64,000 nt of DNA, from the NCBI GenBank assembly GCA_022747635.1, contig JAKTNV010000005.1, positions 52,155,513-52,219,512 of the forward strand, written 5' to 3'. Both the position numbers and the translations under genes were made by a program. Origin of the DNA: Hetaerina americana. Taxonomy: Eukaryota; Arthropoda; Insecta; Odonata; Calopterygidae. The notes under the pieces are model-generated. The model was given only the letters and a program-made list of their open reading frames with translations. It was not told where the DNA came from and did not search any database. Within the stretch, counting starts at the first letter, position 1. Each line of letters starts with the position of its first letter. This document shows positions 35,400 through 47,569 of the stretch, in pieces.

Positions 35400-37060
35400 A
35401 CCACCTCAAATACAAATTCCTGGAATTGCATGAAGGGGCATCATAGAGAAAATGTGTCCTGGCAACTACGGAACCCGGTCAAATCGGCAGTGTCCTGCCC
35501 GGCAGGGGGAGAGGCAAGGCTTCCCGTAGTTGTCAACTCACTACATCATTACAAAGTGAAAGTGACAGTGGCAGCACAGAGGGCTCAGGTGAGAACCGTA
35601 CTAGTTAGATTAAGGACTTGAAATGTTAGGACGATGTTGAGGAAAAGAAAATGAGGAATTATAAAGCGTGAGATTGAAAGGAGAAATATAGATATTTTAG
35701 GGCTTGTGGCTTGATATTTTAGGGAGATGTGAGATGGAAGAACGGCCGGAATTAATGAAGCGTTAGTTGTAAGAGTAATGTACTCGTACAGCGGAGGGGA
35801 AAATCAAGGTAGAAGTGGCAATACTATGGAATAAAAAGACATAAAGAAGAGTAACTCAAATAGAGCAAATGACTTACATAAAATAACTAGTAGAAGTAAA
35901 AGCAGGACCAAAGATTTGGTCCAAGAAGAAGGAGTCGATAGGGTATGCAATCAGTCAGAGAAAGATGTCATGGGTGCTCCTGGATGGAAATATCAAGTAG
36001 TTATAAGGAAATGGCACGCGATGATAGGCGAAGGAAGTGATGGTTATGGGTTGAAAACTATGGAGTAGGGACGGAAATGACCGCGGGGAGAAAGAAATTG
36101 AGTTCTGCAGAAAACAGTGGCTAATCATAAATACTTTAGATATAGACGCCACAAATGGCGTAGCTACACATGTAAAATGTCAGAGGATTCAAAAATACAT
36201 CAGTGTGGCTATATTATGATTAGGATGAGATTTAGGAACAGCGTCATTTATTCACTCAGGTTCCGGATGAAATAGCAGATTCAGACCATAACGTGGTAAT
36301 AATCAAATTCGGCGTCTAATTCAAAAAGATAAGATGCGGAGGGTGGTTATGAAAAATGGAATTTGGAAAAATTAACAGAAACATTAAGAGGGGGGAATAA
36401 ATGGGTTTCGGAGATAATTATGATTGATGAAATGGAGTTGACTACTAAAGAGGCAAAATAAGAAAAAATCAAAAAAGGGATACAGAAAGCTGCAAACGAA
36501 ACTTTTAAGGAGTGTAAATAGGGTAAATAGGAAAAGGATAAGGAAACCATAGATTACCGACGACATGATTTGGAAGATAGACGAGAGAAGGAACTAAAAG
36601 AATATAAATACCGAGTAAGGAAGAGCCCAGTATAAAGGGTTTAATAATAAACCTAGTCGAGTAACAAATAGAACCGAAGAAGTATATTGCGTATTGAAAG
36701 ACGCTGTCAAACGATATGGAAAATTTGCAGAGGAAGGGTGTAATTGATGAACTATATAGGACGGTTGAAACACTCAGGCTGTAAGTAGGGAAATACGTAG
36801 TGATCATCACATTTCATTTAGCAGAAATATTTGTTGAATAGGAAAAAATCCAAGAGAGATGGAAGTGATATGCCAAAAAACTGTATGGTAAAGACATTAG
36901 GCCTGCAAGGTTGGCAATGGGAAGAGAATATGAAGCAAATGAGTTTAGCCTTGGCCCAGACCAACTCGATAGTGGTATAGAACGGCATTAAGAGAATTAA
37001 AATCAAAGATCCGACGAAATTACTTACATGCTTAGTAAAAGGTAGGAGGAAGAGTTTCTA
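35400..37060 (+). mobile_element. RTE/CFDP2-like LINE, endonuclease region, decayed copy
   Basis: The 5' part shares the block 'gtcctggcaactacggaac' (35456-35474) with the minus-strand copy near 42620, followed by a GC-rich leader. A broken frame then reads RLRT-stop-NVRTMLRKRK near 35610 (usual TWNVRTM start of the APE endonuclease). Near 36080 is KEIEFCRKQWLIINTL ('GERLIEFCxxNxLVIxNT') and near 36200-36230 YIMIRMRFRNSV ('IDYILVSRRFRNSV'), typical APE/CFDP2-like blocks. At 36880-36910 GKDIRPARL matches the minus copy near 40385. Dozens of stops make it a fossil. It ends before the RT domain. Confidence 0.8.
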
Positions 37061-37988
37061 TGGACTTATTTGTAGCGTTTAAGTGGGATGAATTTGACAG
37101 GATTTTATTTCTCCTACCCTTACTAAAATACACTTACTACCCTACCTGTTTATAATCAAGCAAGTGACCGCAACTGTCAGAAGCCTTCACGAACATTAAA
37201 TTCTAATAATATAATGCCGATGTTTTTAATTCTGTAGGTTGTTCAATCGGAATAAATGGCTACTGTTGACGTTAACAGCTATTTCTTCCAGAAAGATAAA
37301 CAAGAATATTCATGGTACAAGTAGAATGAACAAAACTGACATTGCATATGCAGGACATATTTTTTAGAAAGTAAATATTATCTCAGTTATTTAAAAAAAA
37401 TCGTTATGCCTCGATAAATAGGGGCATGTAAATCTTGATAAATCTCAACGTGGAATTTCCCAGTCTTAATTCTCCCATTGATATCAATAAAATTTCCGTA
37501 TTTGATATTTTCTGCTTTGTGACGATCGAGGGGTACATTCTCCAGCTGTCTATGCTTGACCTCGAATTAAAAAGTATATGTTCCCATAGAAACGGAATCC
37601 CCGTTGGAAAAAATGTCATGGAGTCAAAATGGGGATCCTCCGCCTTGAAATCCTTAATCCATTGATTTTCGGCTAGCCTTTTGCTCCATAGTCACCACGC
37701 CGTCCAAAATTAATTCCCACTGAGGTTTCAGGGATTTGGCGCGCTCATTTTTGGTTGACATGTGAACAAAAAAGGTCATTCTCTTTGGGCAGAGTTTTCA
37801 ATGACGTAGAGTGAGAAATAATTCAGTAAGATATCGGAGAGCGACAAGATTTTGGCTGAATACTTGAGGGGGAAAAAGGAGGGCCCAGAATATTCGTTTA
37901 ATAATATACTTCCCTTTTTCTAATATTGGACTAAAATTTACTAGTTCAAATTATTCATGTAGATAAATTAATTGATATGTGTGTACGT

Positions 37989-37992
<4 letters not shown>
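37061..37992. other. No gene seen
   Basis: AT-rich. The short frame 37435-37665 (+) and its minus-strand counterpart show no recognised domain. Confidence 0.5.

Positions 37993-38039
<47 letters not shown>
37993..38039. repeat. (TA)n tract
   Basis: About 23 TA units just outside the 3' end of the minus-strand LINE copy. Confidence 0.97.
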
Positions 38040-38040
<1 letters not shown>

Positions 38041-38059
38041 ATAGTGCACAATAATATTA

Positions 38060-38688
38060 TTTATTATTATTAGGTAATCTACCGGTTAAGGTAGGTTTTT
38101 GGATGGACACAGCTAATAAATAAATATTTTGTGACATTTTATAACATAATTCCTAGCAAAATACAAAATCCAGTATCCTACTCTACATCAGACCCCTCTT
38201 CATCTCTGCGTACTTCCTCCCTTCCATATCGTCCAACATCCCTATCCTGTTCCTTCCCTGTCCTCGTTTGCCAAACATTCTCCCCTCTATCACAGTCTTC
38301 AGCATCCCACTGCCGGTCAATACCCCCTTCAGCCACTTTTCCTGCCTCCATAGGATTTCTCCAAATAAACCCCTCTCTTTGCCCACCATACCAAGTACTT
38401 CCTCATTTGTTTTCTTCTCTGTCCATTTCACCTTCTCAATTCTTCTCCACACCTACATTTCAAAAACCTCCAGTCTACGTCTATCCTCCTGCTTCAATGA
38501 CCACGTTTCCGCGCCGTACATAGCTACGCTCCATATCAAAGTTTTAACGAGTCTTTTCTTAATATCCTTACTCAACGTCCCCATCATCAACTCCCTCCTT
38601 GTGAAAGCCTCTTTGCCTAGCGCAATTCATCTCCTTACGTCCCGACTACTTTGACCGTGTTGGTCCAAAACACTTCCGAGATACGTAA

Positions 38689-38689
<1 letters not shown>
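38060..38689 (-). mobile_element. RTE-like LINE, 5'-truncated copy inverted relative to 9400-10725
   Basis: Minus-strand sense. The 3' end with (TAA)n and the CTACC/GGTAG stem-loop lies at 38060-38095; the 5' truncation at about 38687 falls at the edge of a TA tract. It covers the post-thumb C-terminal part only (YLGS to the end). From 38230 to 38687 it differs from 10109-10567 at only a few positions, including two shared stops, whereas 38095-38229 (the 3' UTR and last codons) is clearly diverged from the matching part of the other copy. It is non-coding now, although the opposite strand shows a chance open frame (38268-38654). Confidence 0.92.

Positions 38690-38740
<51 letters not shown>
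38690..38740. repeat. (TA)n tract
   Basis: About 25 TA units abutting the 5' truncation point of the inverted LINE copy. Confidence 0.97.
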
Positions 38741-38744
<4 letters not shown>

Positions 38745-39774
38745 TTAAAATATAAGATATAATAAAAAGCATCATAACTATATAAATATATTTATTATAT
38801 ATTATATATATATATAATATCACTATTATTAATTTAACAGTTATTGTAACTATTGGATAAAACAACTACAAATCTACAGTGGTGATTTATCAGCCTTTCC
38901 TAACATTATATAATCTGACATCTATAATTAAAATACTTTTCAACTCCGTATACCTCATTCATTTCTTTCTTCAATGCAATATCTTATTACTGCCCATTCA
39001 TCTTTGACTAATATTCTCCCCTCTTTCACAGTCTTAAACATTCCATTGCCAACCAAAATGCTCTGCATCCATCTTTTCGGTCTCCTTTGGATTTCTCCCA
39101 ACAATATCCTCTCCTACCCCACCATTTCCTCATTTGGTTTCGTCTCTTTCCCTTTAAACTTCACATCCTTCTTCACACCCACGTCTAAAAGCCTTTAACA
39201 TATGAGCATCACTTTGCTTAAATGATCATGTTTCCGCACCGTACAAAACCACGCTCCGTCCAGGATTTTGGAGATTTTTTTCTAAACATTCTTAACAAAA
39301 GTCTCTATCATCAATTCCCTCCTCATGGAAGCTTCTTTGCTAAAGGCAATTATCCTCATTATGTCCCCTATTACTTACACGATTTTGGCCTAAATCATTT
39401 CCGAGACAGGCAAACTGTTCCACCTGCTCTCAATTTTGCCCTCCTTCTTTGACGCTAAACTAAGCATTTTTCCTTATTGAAAATCACATCAGCTATGTCT
39501 TATTTACATTTACTTTTATTTTATTGCAATTGCGTTGACTTTCTGATGTACTCAGCAGAGTTTGCAAACCCTTGACCAGCAGAATATTCAAGGTTGATAA
39601 TTAGCAAACCTAACTGATGTTTTGAATTTCCCGTCGACTTTCATTCCTATCTTTAGTTCCACACATGATTCTTTAGCCTTGAACAGCACGTATGATAATG
39701 GACACCTCTGTTTTGCTCCTCTGCCTAACCCTGTCTATCTGGACTCTCAATCCATCACTCCCACCTGAGCAGTC

Positions 39775-40101
39775 TTACATACATATGTTGTGGATAGGTC
39801 TCTTATCACTCCAAGCTACTCCTATTTTCAGTGACACATTCATAAATTTTAACCAATTAACTCTATCATAGGCGCTCTTGAAATCTACGAAACAGATAAG
39901 AACATTCTGATTGTATTCTACGCTCCTGTCTGTTTGTGACCTTATTTCCGCTTTGGCATCCTGCGTGCCTCTGCTCTTCCTGAACCCAAAATGTTCATCC
40001 CCCAAGTACCCATTTACCCTACTCTTTATCCTGTTATGGATGATCCTGAGAACCACTTTACCTGCGTACGAATTAAGGATTATGGCACTGTGAGTCCACA
40101 C
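39775..40101 (-). pseudogene. RT fingers/palm fragment of the long LINE
   Basis: An open fragment with SYAGKVVLRIIHNRIKSRVN, GYLGDEHFGFRKSRGTQDAK and motif A FVDFKSAYDRVNW, collinear with residues 10-77 of the copy at 9419 and about 50-60% identical by eye. The downstream GVRPGCPLSP and FADD region is frameshifted. Confidence 0.88.
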
Positions 40102-40787
40102 ATATTGCCTTGTCTACCGCGCCTTTTTCGGAATAGGAGTAACAACAACCAGACGAAGTCTTACGGCCAATTACGTCCCTCATTAATGCTAAGAATTAGC
40201 CCTCTTTCTCCCACCTTTTCCTAAACCTGAAGTAGTTTTGCTGAAAAGTTGTTTACCCCACGACCTAATTTGATTTTAATTCTCTTAATTCTATTTCCAA
40301 CTTCCCATCGAGTAAGCCTGGACTTGAGCTATGCTCATCTATGTCAAAGTCTTTTCTCTATGCCTAAGCTTGTGGGTCTAATGTCTTTACCATAAATTTC
40401 CTCAACGTATTTCTACCATATTCTTAGATCTTTTTGGGTAATACTTTTGCTGATTGTCTTTGATTGTCGGCAATGATTTTCCCGACTTACCTCTTGACTT
40501 GTGTAAAGCCTTACTCGATAGCACACTAATTCCACCCTTCCTCTGTATACATTCCATGTCCTCTCACTGCATCTTCCACCTCGACTCTTTCACCCTACTT
40601 GTTAACTTCCACAGTTTATTATTTAACTCTATATACTTCATTCTACCAAACTCCGTATTCATATTCTTCCATTTCCTTCTCTCGTCTGATATTCTAATCG
40701 AGTCGCCCGTAATTCATGGTTACCTTGTCCTCTTTTTACTCCACCAATAGTTTCTTTTGCGGCTTTCCATATCCCTGTTTTAATACA

Positions 40788-41705
40788 CAGGGTTCGTCCG
40801 GAAAATAAGTGTACTGAGCTGAGGAAAAAAAAATTTATTACACTTTAACATATCTTAAGCTAATATTCCTCAAAATAGGACCCTTGTGAGTCGATACACT
40901 TGTTCCAGCGGCGTTCCCATTCCTGGAACGCTCCCGCGAAGGCATCATCGGGAACCTCTCGAAGACACGTCGTCACGGCCTCTTTGATGGCGTCCAAAGT
41001 CCCGTATCGCGTTCCTTTGCGTTCCTTCACGTCTCGTCACCCGAAACAACGTTCTCTAAAAAATGTGGATCATTTTTGCAGTGATCCGCAAGTTGTGTCG
41101 CGATTTCCAAACGATTGAGTCTTTGATCATCACTGAGCACTTTCGGCACCAACTTTGCACAAATTTTTCGCATCTGTAATTGCTCCCTAATAATCTCGTG
41201 CACTATTGTTTTTGGCACATTACACTGCTCTGCTATCATCCGAACACTAAGACGACGATCAGAGTTCAGTACATTGCGAACTTTTCGCACATTTTCGTCG
41301 GTGAGTGTCGTTGATGGGCGTCCAGACCGTGGTTCGTCGTCGACCTCTTCTCTGCCCTCCACGAACATCTTGTGCCACCGAAAGATCATGTTTCTGGACA
41401 TGGCTGACTCCCCGTAAGCCTGGTTAATCATACCGACAGTTTCGGTAGACGATTTCCCAAGCTTTACCGCAAATTTGATGGAATAACGCTGCTCCAAAAA
41501 CTTCGGCATCGCGTTCCGTGACGTGGGTCGAGCGTGGAGGTTCGCGTTAACAGAGCTCCTCACTACACCACAGCTCAGAGCCGACTGCCTTTTTCAGCGT
41601 CGCTTGCCAACATACCCCCCTCCAATCGCAGCCCGTCAGAGCGGTGCTGGGCGCGCCTGGAGTGGCGGGAAAAAATCAGCACACTTATTTTCCGGACGAA
41701 CCCTG
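40788..41705 (-). mobile_element. Mariner element with intact TIRs, internally deleted
   Basis: Terminal inverted repeats of about 30 bp at 40788-40817 and 41676-41705 (start CAGGGTTCGTCCGGAAAATA) match at 29 of 30 positions. TA follows the right end (41706-41707); the left flank reads TACA, so the left TSD base has probably changed (CA for TA). At 918 bp it is shorter than the roughly 1.3 kb usual for mariners. It is nested in the minus-strand LINE. Close TIR identity suggests it is recent relative to its host LINE. Confidence 0.93.
41027..41509 (-). pseudogene. Mariner transposase, N-terminal part, truncated
   Basis: The start ATG at 41507-41509 gives MPKFLEQRYSIKFAVKLGKS. An upstream in-frame ATG at 41563 would extend into non-conserved sequence. 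The domain order is an HTH_48-type N-terminal DNA-binding domain (MIFRWHKMFVEGREEVDDEP, RSGRPSTTLTDENV), a second HTH (RRLSVRMIAEQCNVPKTIVH) and the linker MRKICAKLVPKVLSDDQRLN. The frame ends at ENVVSGDET followed by TGA (41027-41029), just after the first catalytic aspartate (GDETW is usual). The second and third catalytic residues are deleted. In another frame, 41018-40858 keeps the family C-terminus (GTLDAIKEAV, WERRWNKCIDSQGSYFEEY). It cannot be active. Confidence 0.93.
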
Positions 41706-42690
41706 TATTCCCACTTTTCTCCAATAGAACCCAGCTCTATTTCCTCACCCATGATTTTAGTTACAGCTTTCTGATAATGATGTTACGTCCCATTTCCTAA
41801 CCCACCTTCCCGACAATATCTTTTTGAATCGGAAGCTATATTTCAAGATTACTAAATTGTAATCCAAGTCCACATCCGCTCTCGGGAAACTATGTCAGTT
41901 GATTGCGCTGTTTCCAAATTGGTGCCTAACCCTAACATTGTCAATTGATACCTTTCTGAATCTTCGGGTATTTCCCATGTTGGTGTCTAAATTATGCATT
42001 CGTTATAAGTAAAACTGCCTTCTGCAGACCTCTATCACTTTCTTCCCACGGTAATTTCTTGTTCCTAAACTGTAATCTTCCACCTCCCTACCTTCCTTCT
42101 CGATCACCAATTTCCTCTAACTGATCGTATGCCTCTCGACTTCTTCGTCCCTATAGTTGCTTGATGACATTTACACCTGAAAAATGATCAACATCTTGGG
42201 TTTCGCTTTTACTTCTGCGAATAATATTCTATCAGTCACTTGCTCTATGTCTAGCACGTTTCTTCATGCCTTTTTATTTAATATTATTGGTATTCCTTGC
42301 CTGTTGTTTTTTCTCCACTATTACTCCATTATCATCACTTCAATTATCCCCGCTATCCTTCCATTTCACCTCAAACAGCCTTAAAACATCTACATATACC
42401 TCCTCCCTTCAACCCTCGCACTACGTTATCTAATTTCTCTTCCATTATCATTGGCCCAATATTCCAAATCTATTATAACCAATTCGATCATCTTCTGTGC
42501 AGCTCCAGTCGCTTTCACTTGGCAAGACTTTCAGGAGTTGGCTACCGCGACAGTCTTCTCCCTTCCTCTGCCGGACACAACAAGACCGATAGGGCCGAGT
42601 CCCGTAGTTGCCAAGACTCATTGTTGCTATGGCGTCCATCATAAAATCTTGGGAAGAATATTTTAGGTGGTTTCTCGTTGTCTTCTTCAA

Positions 42691-44615
42691 CAGTGTTTAA
42701 AACTTGGTACTATCATTCAATGATCAGACCCAATTGTAGCTGCCTCACTGAGGAACAGACTGCGCTTACTAGCTATCGTCTGGCTCCTACTCTTTGGCCT
42801 ATCTGGCATAGATTGCCCTAACAAGAGCAATATGTGACCTTATCTAATTTTATTGAAGATCTTTATGACCCGGAACTTCACTATCTTTATTAAGCTCAGG
42901 TTTTGGCTCATCATTCCCAGCAGCTAAGCCGGCTGAAAATGGGAAGGAACTGGAACGAGAGAAACAATGGTCGAAAGACGAGTCACAGGGAAGAAGAATA
43001 GAAAATCAAGAGTAAACAGGAGTTTATATTTAGGTGTAAATTGGTGATTTGTTATCTAATAGACTAAGGATAAGTAAACTTTGCACATAAGAATTTTGAT
43101 AACATATTTTGAAGAAACATTTGCCGTGAGGATGTAGCAATTAAAGTGAGGTTTTTGTTGTCTAGAAAGGGGGGGTAATTAGAGAAAAACATTTCAGAGT
43201 GTATGTTTCCCTTATGGAGGGATGGTGGATGAGGACCTATGAAAAGAGCAGAGGATGCTAAGACAGATTTTTCAACTTTGCAGGTTGGTTGATAAACATA
43301 GGTGTAAATCGAGCTGTTCTTTCAATATTTCCAAGGATGGTGTACGATTATTTCAATAGGTGAATATTTTCATTTCCTATGTTAATGAGTAGTAAATATA
43401 TCGATAATTTCGAATGTTGAAATTTTTGGTGGAAGGAAAGAGAAATATCTTCTTTGTTTCTTATTCGTACTTGATGCAACTCAGAATGAAACTATTGCTT
43501 TCAATGTGCCCTTAACGTTTATTAATGGCAGCGTGGTTTCCAAAAATCGGTGCCAAATTACAACACAACATTTGAAAAAATAAATAAATTTTCTCAAAAA
43601 AGTGAATGTTTTTCATTCTAAACATTTAAACAGCAGGGTCCACCGCCAAAATTTTCAACTATGAATACACGCAGAGACATTAGAGGTACCTTCAAATACA
43701 CGCACTATAATTTGTGAATTTTTTCCAAATAGAAATGTAGGAATGCATTATTTCATGTTTTCACCCTCTCCTCAATCATATAGCGCAAAACAAAACCAGC
43801 TTTCTTCTGCTGCGTGCATTATTTCTCCGGTTACTTTTTTTCTCATTTTCCCTCCTCAATTCTGGTCGATTATACGAAAATAATTTCGAGACCTGGGGGG
43901 ACCTCAGCGACCCGGCGTCGTTTAAATGTCAAAGGTAAAGGGATCAACGGAGGAGCGCTCGATCAACTCCGTGGCCCGTCAACCGTATCTCTCTCCTTTG
44001 GGAGGCCTCCATTTTCTCTATAATTACTCCCAAATGTAAAACTGCTAATGTCTTCGGTACTGCGTATTTTTATTTGGTCGAAATGAAGACGTGGAATGCA
44101 AGCAAACATTTCTCACTATTTTGGTAATTACGTAACTTTTTTCCCAATAGATTGCTCATCATGAACTGCCGGATTTATCGGTATTTTATGAATCCAAAAA
44201 AATAATTTGATTGTTTTAATGAAATACTCATTGGGAACCAAGGTCAGCCCTCGTCACTATTCTTGAGGTTCGTTTGACAAGGTCGCGTAATCGAATTTTT
44301 CCATCACCCAATCCCTCCTTCGCCTACCTATTCCTCATTTGTTCATTGAGGATATCCATTAACGTATCATTATCTTCTTTATAGATAATTGGTGAGATCT
44401 CAGATCATATCCCGTTTCGTAGTCTACCGTAATTAGTATACTTTTTAAGAATTTTAACAAACTCAGAATGTTTTCAACACTTTTCTAAACAGATCTTAAG
44501 GAACTATCCGAAATCACATTATCAAAGACAGTCGTGCCCAGTTTTACATTTCATAACTAATATTTTATGAATTAGGTGGAAGGAATAAGCAAATGCACAA
44601 TTTTAAAATGCAAAA
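42691..44615. other. No gene seen
   Basis: AT-rich. A GC-richer segment at about 43880-44010 shows no motif. A short open frame at 43814-44023 (+) is not supported by anything else. Confidence 0.5.
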
Positions 44616-44617
44616 TC

Positions 44618-44815
44618 ATTCGCATTGATCAGGACTAAAGCCCAGATCCCCGCGATTTTCGGCCGAGTGCTTTAACAAATTGAGGTACCAGTCCAGCTAA
44701 TTAAAACAATCCTTAACCAATAAAATTTAATCCAATTAAGGTTTAACCAATTTAATCAATGGATCGAAAAACAAAGGGGATCTTAGTTCTAGTCCCGATC
44801 AAGACAAATGATTAT
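44618..44815. repeat. tRNA-derived SINE fragments in inverted pair
   Basis: On the minus strand 44700-44625 reads like a tRNA-derived head: TGGTACCTCAATTTGTTAAA then GCACTCGGCC (A-box region) and GGGATCTGGGCTTTAGTCCT (worn B-box). On the plus strand 44777-44815 repeats GGGGATCTTAGTTCTAGTCC followed by CGATCAAGACAAATGATTA, matching the reverse complement of 44621-44657. The two B-box segments thus face each other about 120 bp apart. Both are degenerate. Confidence 0.5.
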
Positions 44816-47565
44816 TACGCTGTGAAATGCCAAAAAATTGATATTTATCAGTTATTCACTCCGTTAAAGTAAATCCCATAAAATCTCCTGCACTTCTTTC
44901 ACTTTAGGAAGTAGGTACTATTTTATCATAATCTAAACTCAGTAAGACGTTTAATTATTATTACTTTTTTGACGATTGGATCAGATTATAGGTTTTCACT
45001 CCCAAAAACGCCGGGGGAAATGCATACAAGTACTTCATAATCCAAGAGCTCCTTGCTATTGTAACTTTCGTACAAAATCGAGTGGACTATGAGACACATT
45101 GATTACTATCAGAACCGTTAAGTATTATATATAATTAATTTTTTTGCAAAAACTATTGAAGCAGTTGAATAAAATGTAAAACCTCCAATATCTAATTTTC
45201 GTTAATATAAAAATACTTAGCTTCAAAATTTGTTGCATTTGAGCATTATGTTTTAGTGTTCATGGGGTGATGTAAATTACGGCTGAGATTAATAATGCCA
45301 TTAGAATTAGGTGGATAATTTTATATAGGTAGGATATTTTGGGAATGGAGTAAGGGAAGATGGGAACTTAAAGTTGGCTAAGACCTATTCTAAAGAATTG
45401 CGCCAAGAAGTCCACACCTTTTAACCCCCCATCCGGTGAACAGCAACCACTTTTTAAAGTGATTTCCACATGGCACCGGAATAAATATCGGGGGTACTAA
45501 TAAAAAACCCTGCCATCGCCGTGCTGTCAGCCCGTGATTTCAGGGTTGGAAGCCCTCTTGAGAAGTATATCCATGTATTTTAGATAAATAAGTTTGAATC
45601 AGTATTTATTACTTTAATATTTAGTTATTTAGGTGAGTGAACCATTAGCTGGCAACATATTACAATATCAAATTGTAGAAAAAGGGAATTTTTTAACTTC
45701 CCTAATTAACACTTACTTAATTTAAGTTATTACTTAGGTCCCTAATTGGACGTCTGTAGGCATTATGTAAGCCATTTGGGGGCTGGTAAATTTGTAGTTC
45801 CACCATAATTACTTAATCGCATGTATATTAACTTTATGGTCAGTGTCAACGAAAAAACATTTTTATTTTATGGTATAAATCAACATTTTTAAACCCGAGA
45901 GAATATTTTAGCAAGGGACCAAAAATTCTACTCAATTAATAAGTAAGCGGACTGGTGTTGGTAATGCAATTTGCATACATGTTTCATCTACCCACTCCGT
46001 GCACTGCGTCATTTGTATAAACACCAAAATTATAATGATTGATTACACGAATAAATCTGTTTCCACGTCAGCTGGATTAACTGAAAAAAAACAATCATGG
46101 ATGTGATCAATACGCTTCACAATATTGGAAATAAACGTAATTCCAGGATTATCAATGCCAAAATTTTAAAGTTTTTCGTTCGGAATCAACTTCTCTATTC
46201 TTGATTTATATAAGTAAAAATTGTATTGTGCCATTAGCACCCAAAATCTTATTCCAAATGACTGTAGTAATTTTGTGGATTGATGTTAAACATAAACTGA
46301 AATCAATCTTGTGGAGGTAATTAATTTTTTTTTAATTAAAACGCTCGTTTATTTACAGGAAAAATTTGGAGTCATCTTGGATTCGTTCACTACAAACCTT
46401 TTGATGCAATTATTATTGGCTGAAATATATTTATCCGCTCTCCAAAATTCACACAAAGTTTATTCAGATTACTAAAAGTTCCATTTTTCGTTTGCACTCG
46501 ATCAAAGGTTTCTCTCGCAATTAGACATCTCTTAGTGGTACTCTCTAGTGAAAGCTAGCGTCTTTATTTCCAAGAGTGAACGTTGTAATGTGAATGAGAT
46601 AAGTTGTTCTCTGTCGCGAGATTAATTGTCCCGCAAACAACTTGGTGAACATTGGTACCGTTTTCTTTATCCTCCTCTAATAAATTAACAACTATGAACC
46701 GCTAACAGGTGTTTTTTTAAGCCTACGTTTTCCACTGGCGATGAAGACATTTTCAGTAATCACCAGAGAACGCGTAAATGCCATGTTGTTGGATGTTCGT
46801 CTTACAGGGGTGTTTTACGTCGGTCCTTTAGGATTATTTTCCCAAAAAACTTTATCAGTTGTTGGGAAGATATTTAATTCTCTCCCGTTCCCGGGGTCAC
46901 CGAAAATTCTGGTTAGCAAATGATTAAGAGGGAGAGAGTTTTGAATACTGTGGTTGTCCCTGGCGATGAAATAATTTTCTGTAAATATCTATTCGACTTG
47001 TGATATTGTGAGCCTGCCACGTGTGTTATGACACCTTGTCATGGTTTAAAATTTTCATATTCATCAACACGTCTTTTACATAATTGGTCTATTTTTATGT
47101 CAAACTCAAAAGAAATAATTTCAGGTGTCACTCTTAGACATTTGATTGTGAAAGTGGAGTGAACAAATAATATGTGGCATTTGTGGTGTTCAATAAACGG
47201 TTGGTCGAAAAAAAATGCTGAGTCAAAGATATCATGAAACACCTAATTAATTGGGGTGATGATTCTAGATTTCCCGAAATTTAGTTGGCACGCAATTATA
47301 CAAAAAGCACTTTCCTGAATATTTGCCTAATTATTTTTTATTGCATGAGCACCAGTATTGGCTGAGTAGAGGAGCTTGTAATTACTAAAAACTCGAACAT
47401 CGTTTTATTTTGTTATGATGATGTTTTCTCTAGATATTTTCTCTTGAAGTTTTGCCCCCCAACCTCAAAACTAACCACCTTCAAGATTCATGGATATATT
47501 AAAAGTATCGGAAAAAGTGTCGAAAAAATAGATTTATTTTAGATATTAAGTTTCATTGCCTTAAG
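44816..47565. other. No gene seen
   Basis: AT-rich with nothing recognised. Short open frames (46741-46923 +, 47039-47242 -) have no domain. Confidence 0.5.
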
Positions 47566-47569
47566 GTTT

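Larger units (their letters stand above)
38945..42690 (-). mobile_element. RTE/CFDP2-like LINE, long old copy, split by a mariner
   Basis: Minus-strand sense, 5' side at 42690. 42620-42500 carries the leader block shared with 35456. The endonuclease region at about 42320-42050 has GIILNKKAWRNVLDIEQVTD and FAEVKAKPKM; 40440-40250 has YGKDIRP-like and RIKRIKIKLGRGVNNFSAKL sequence; the RT lies at 40101-39775 and the C-terminal part at 39390-38945 (including the 'tgttcctac'-type block shared with the 38 kb copy). It is interrupted at 40788-41705 by a mariner. Divergence and stops throughout show it is older than the neighbouring 38060-38689 copy. Confidence 0.85.
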
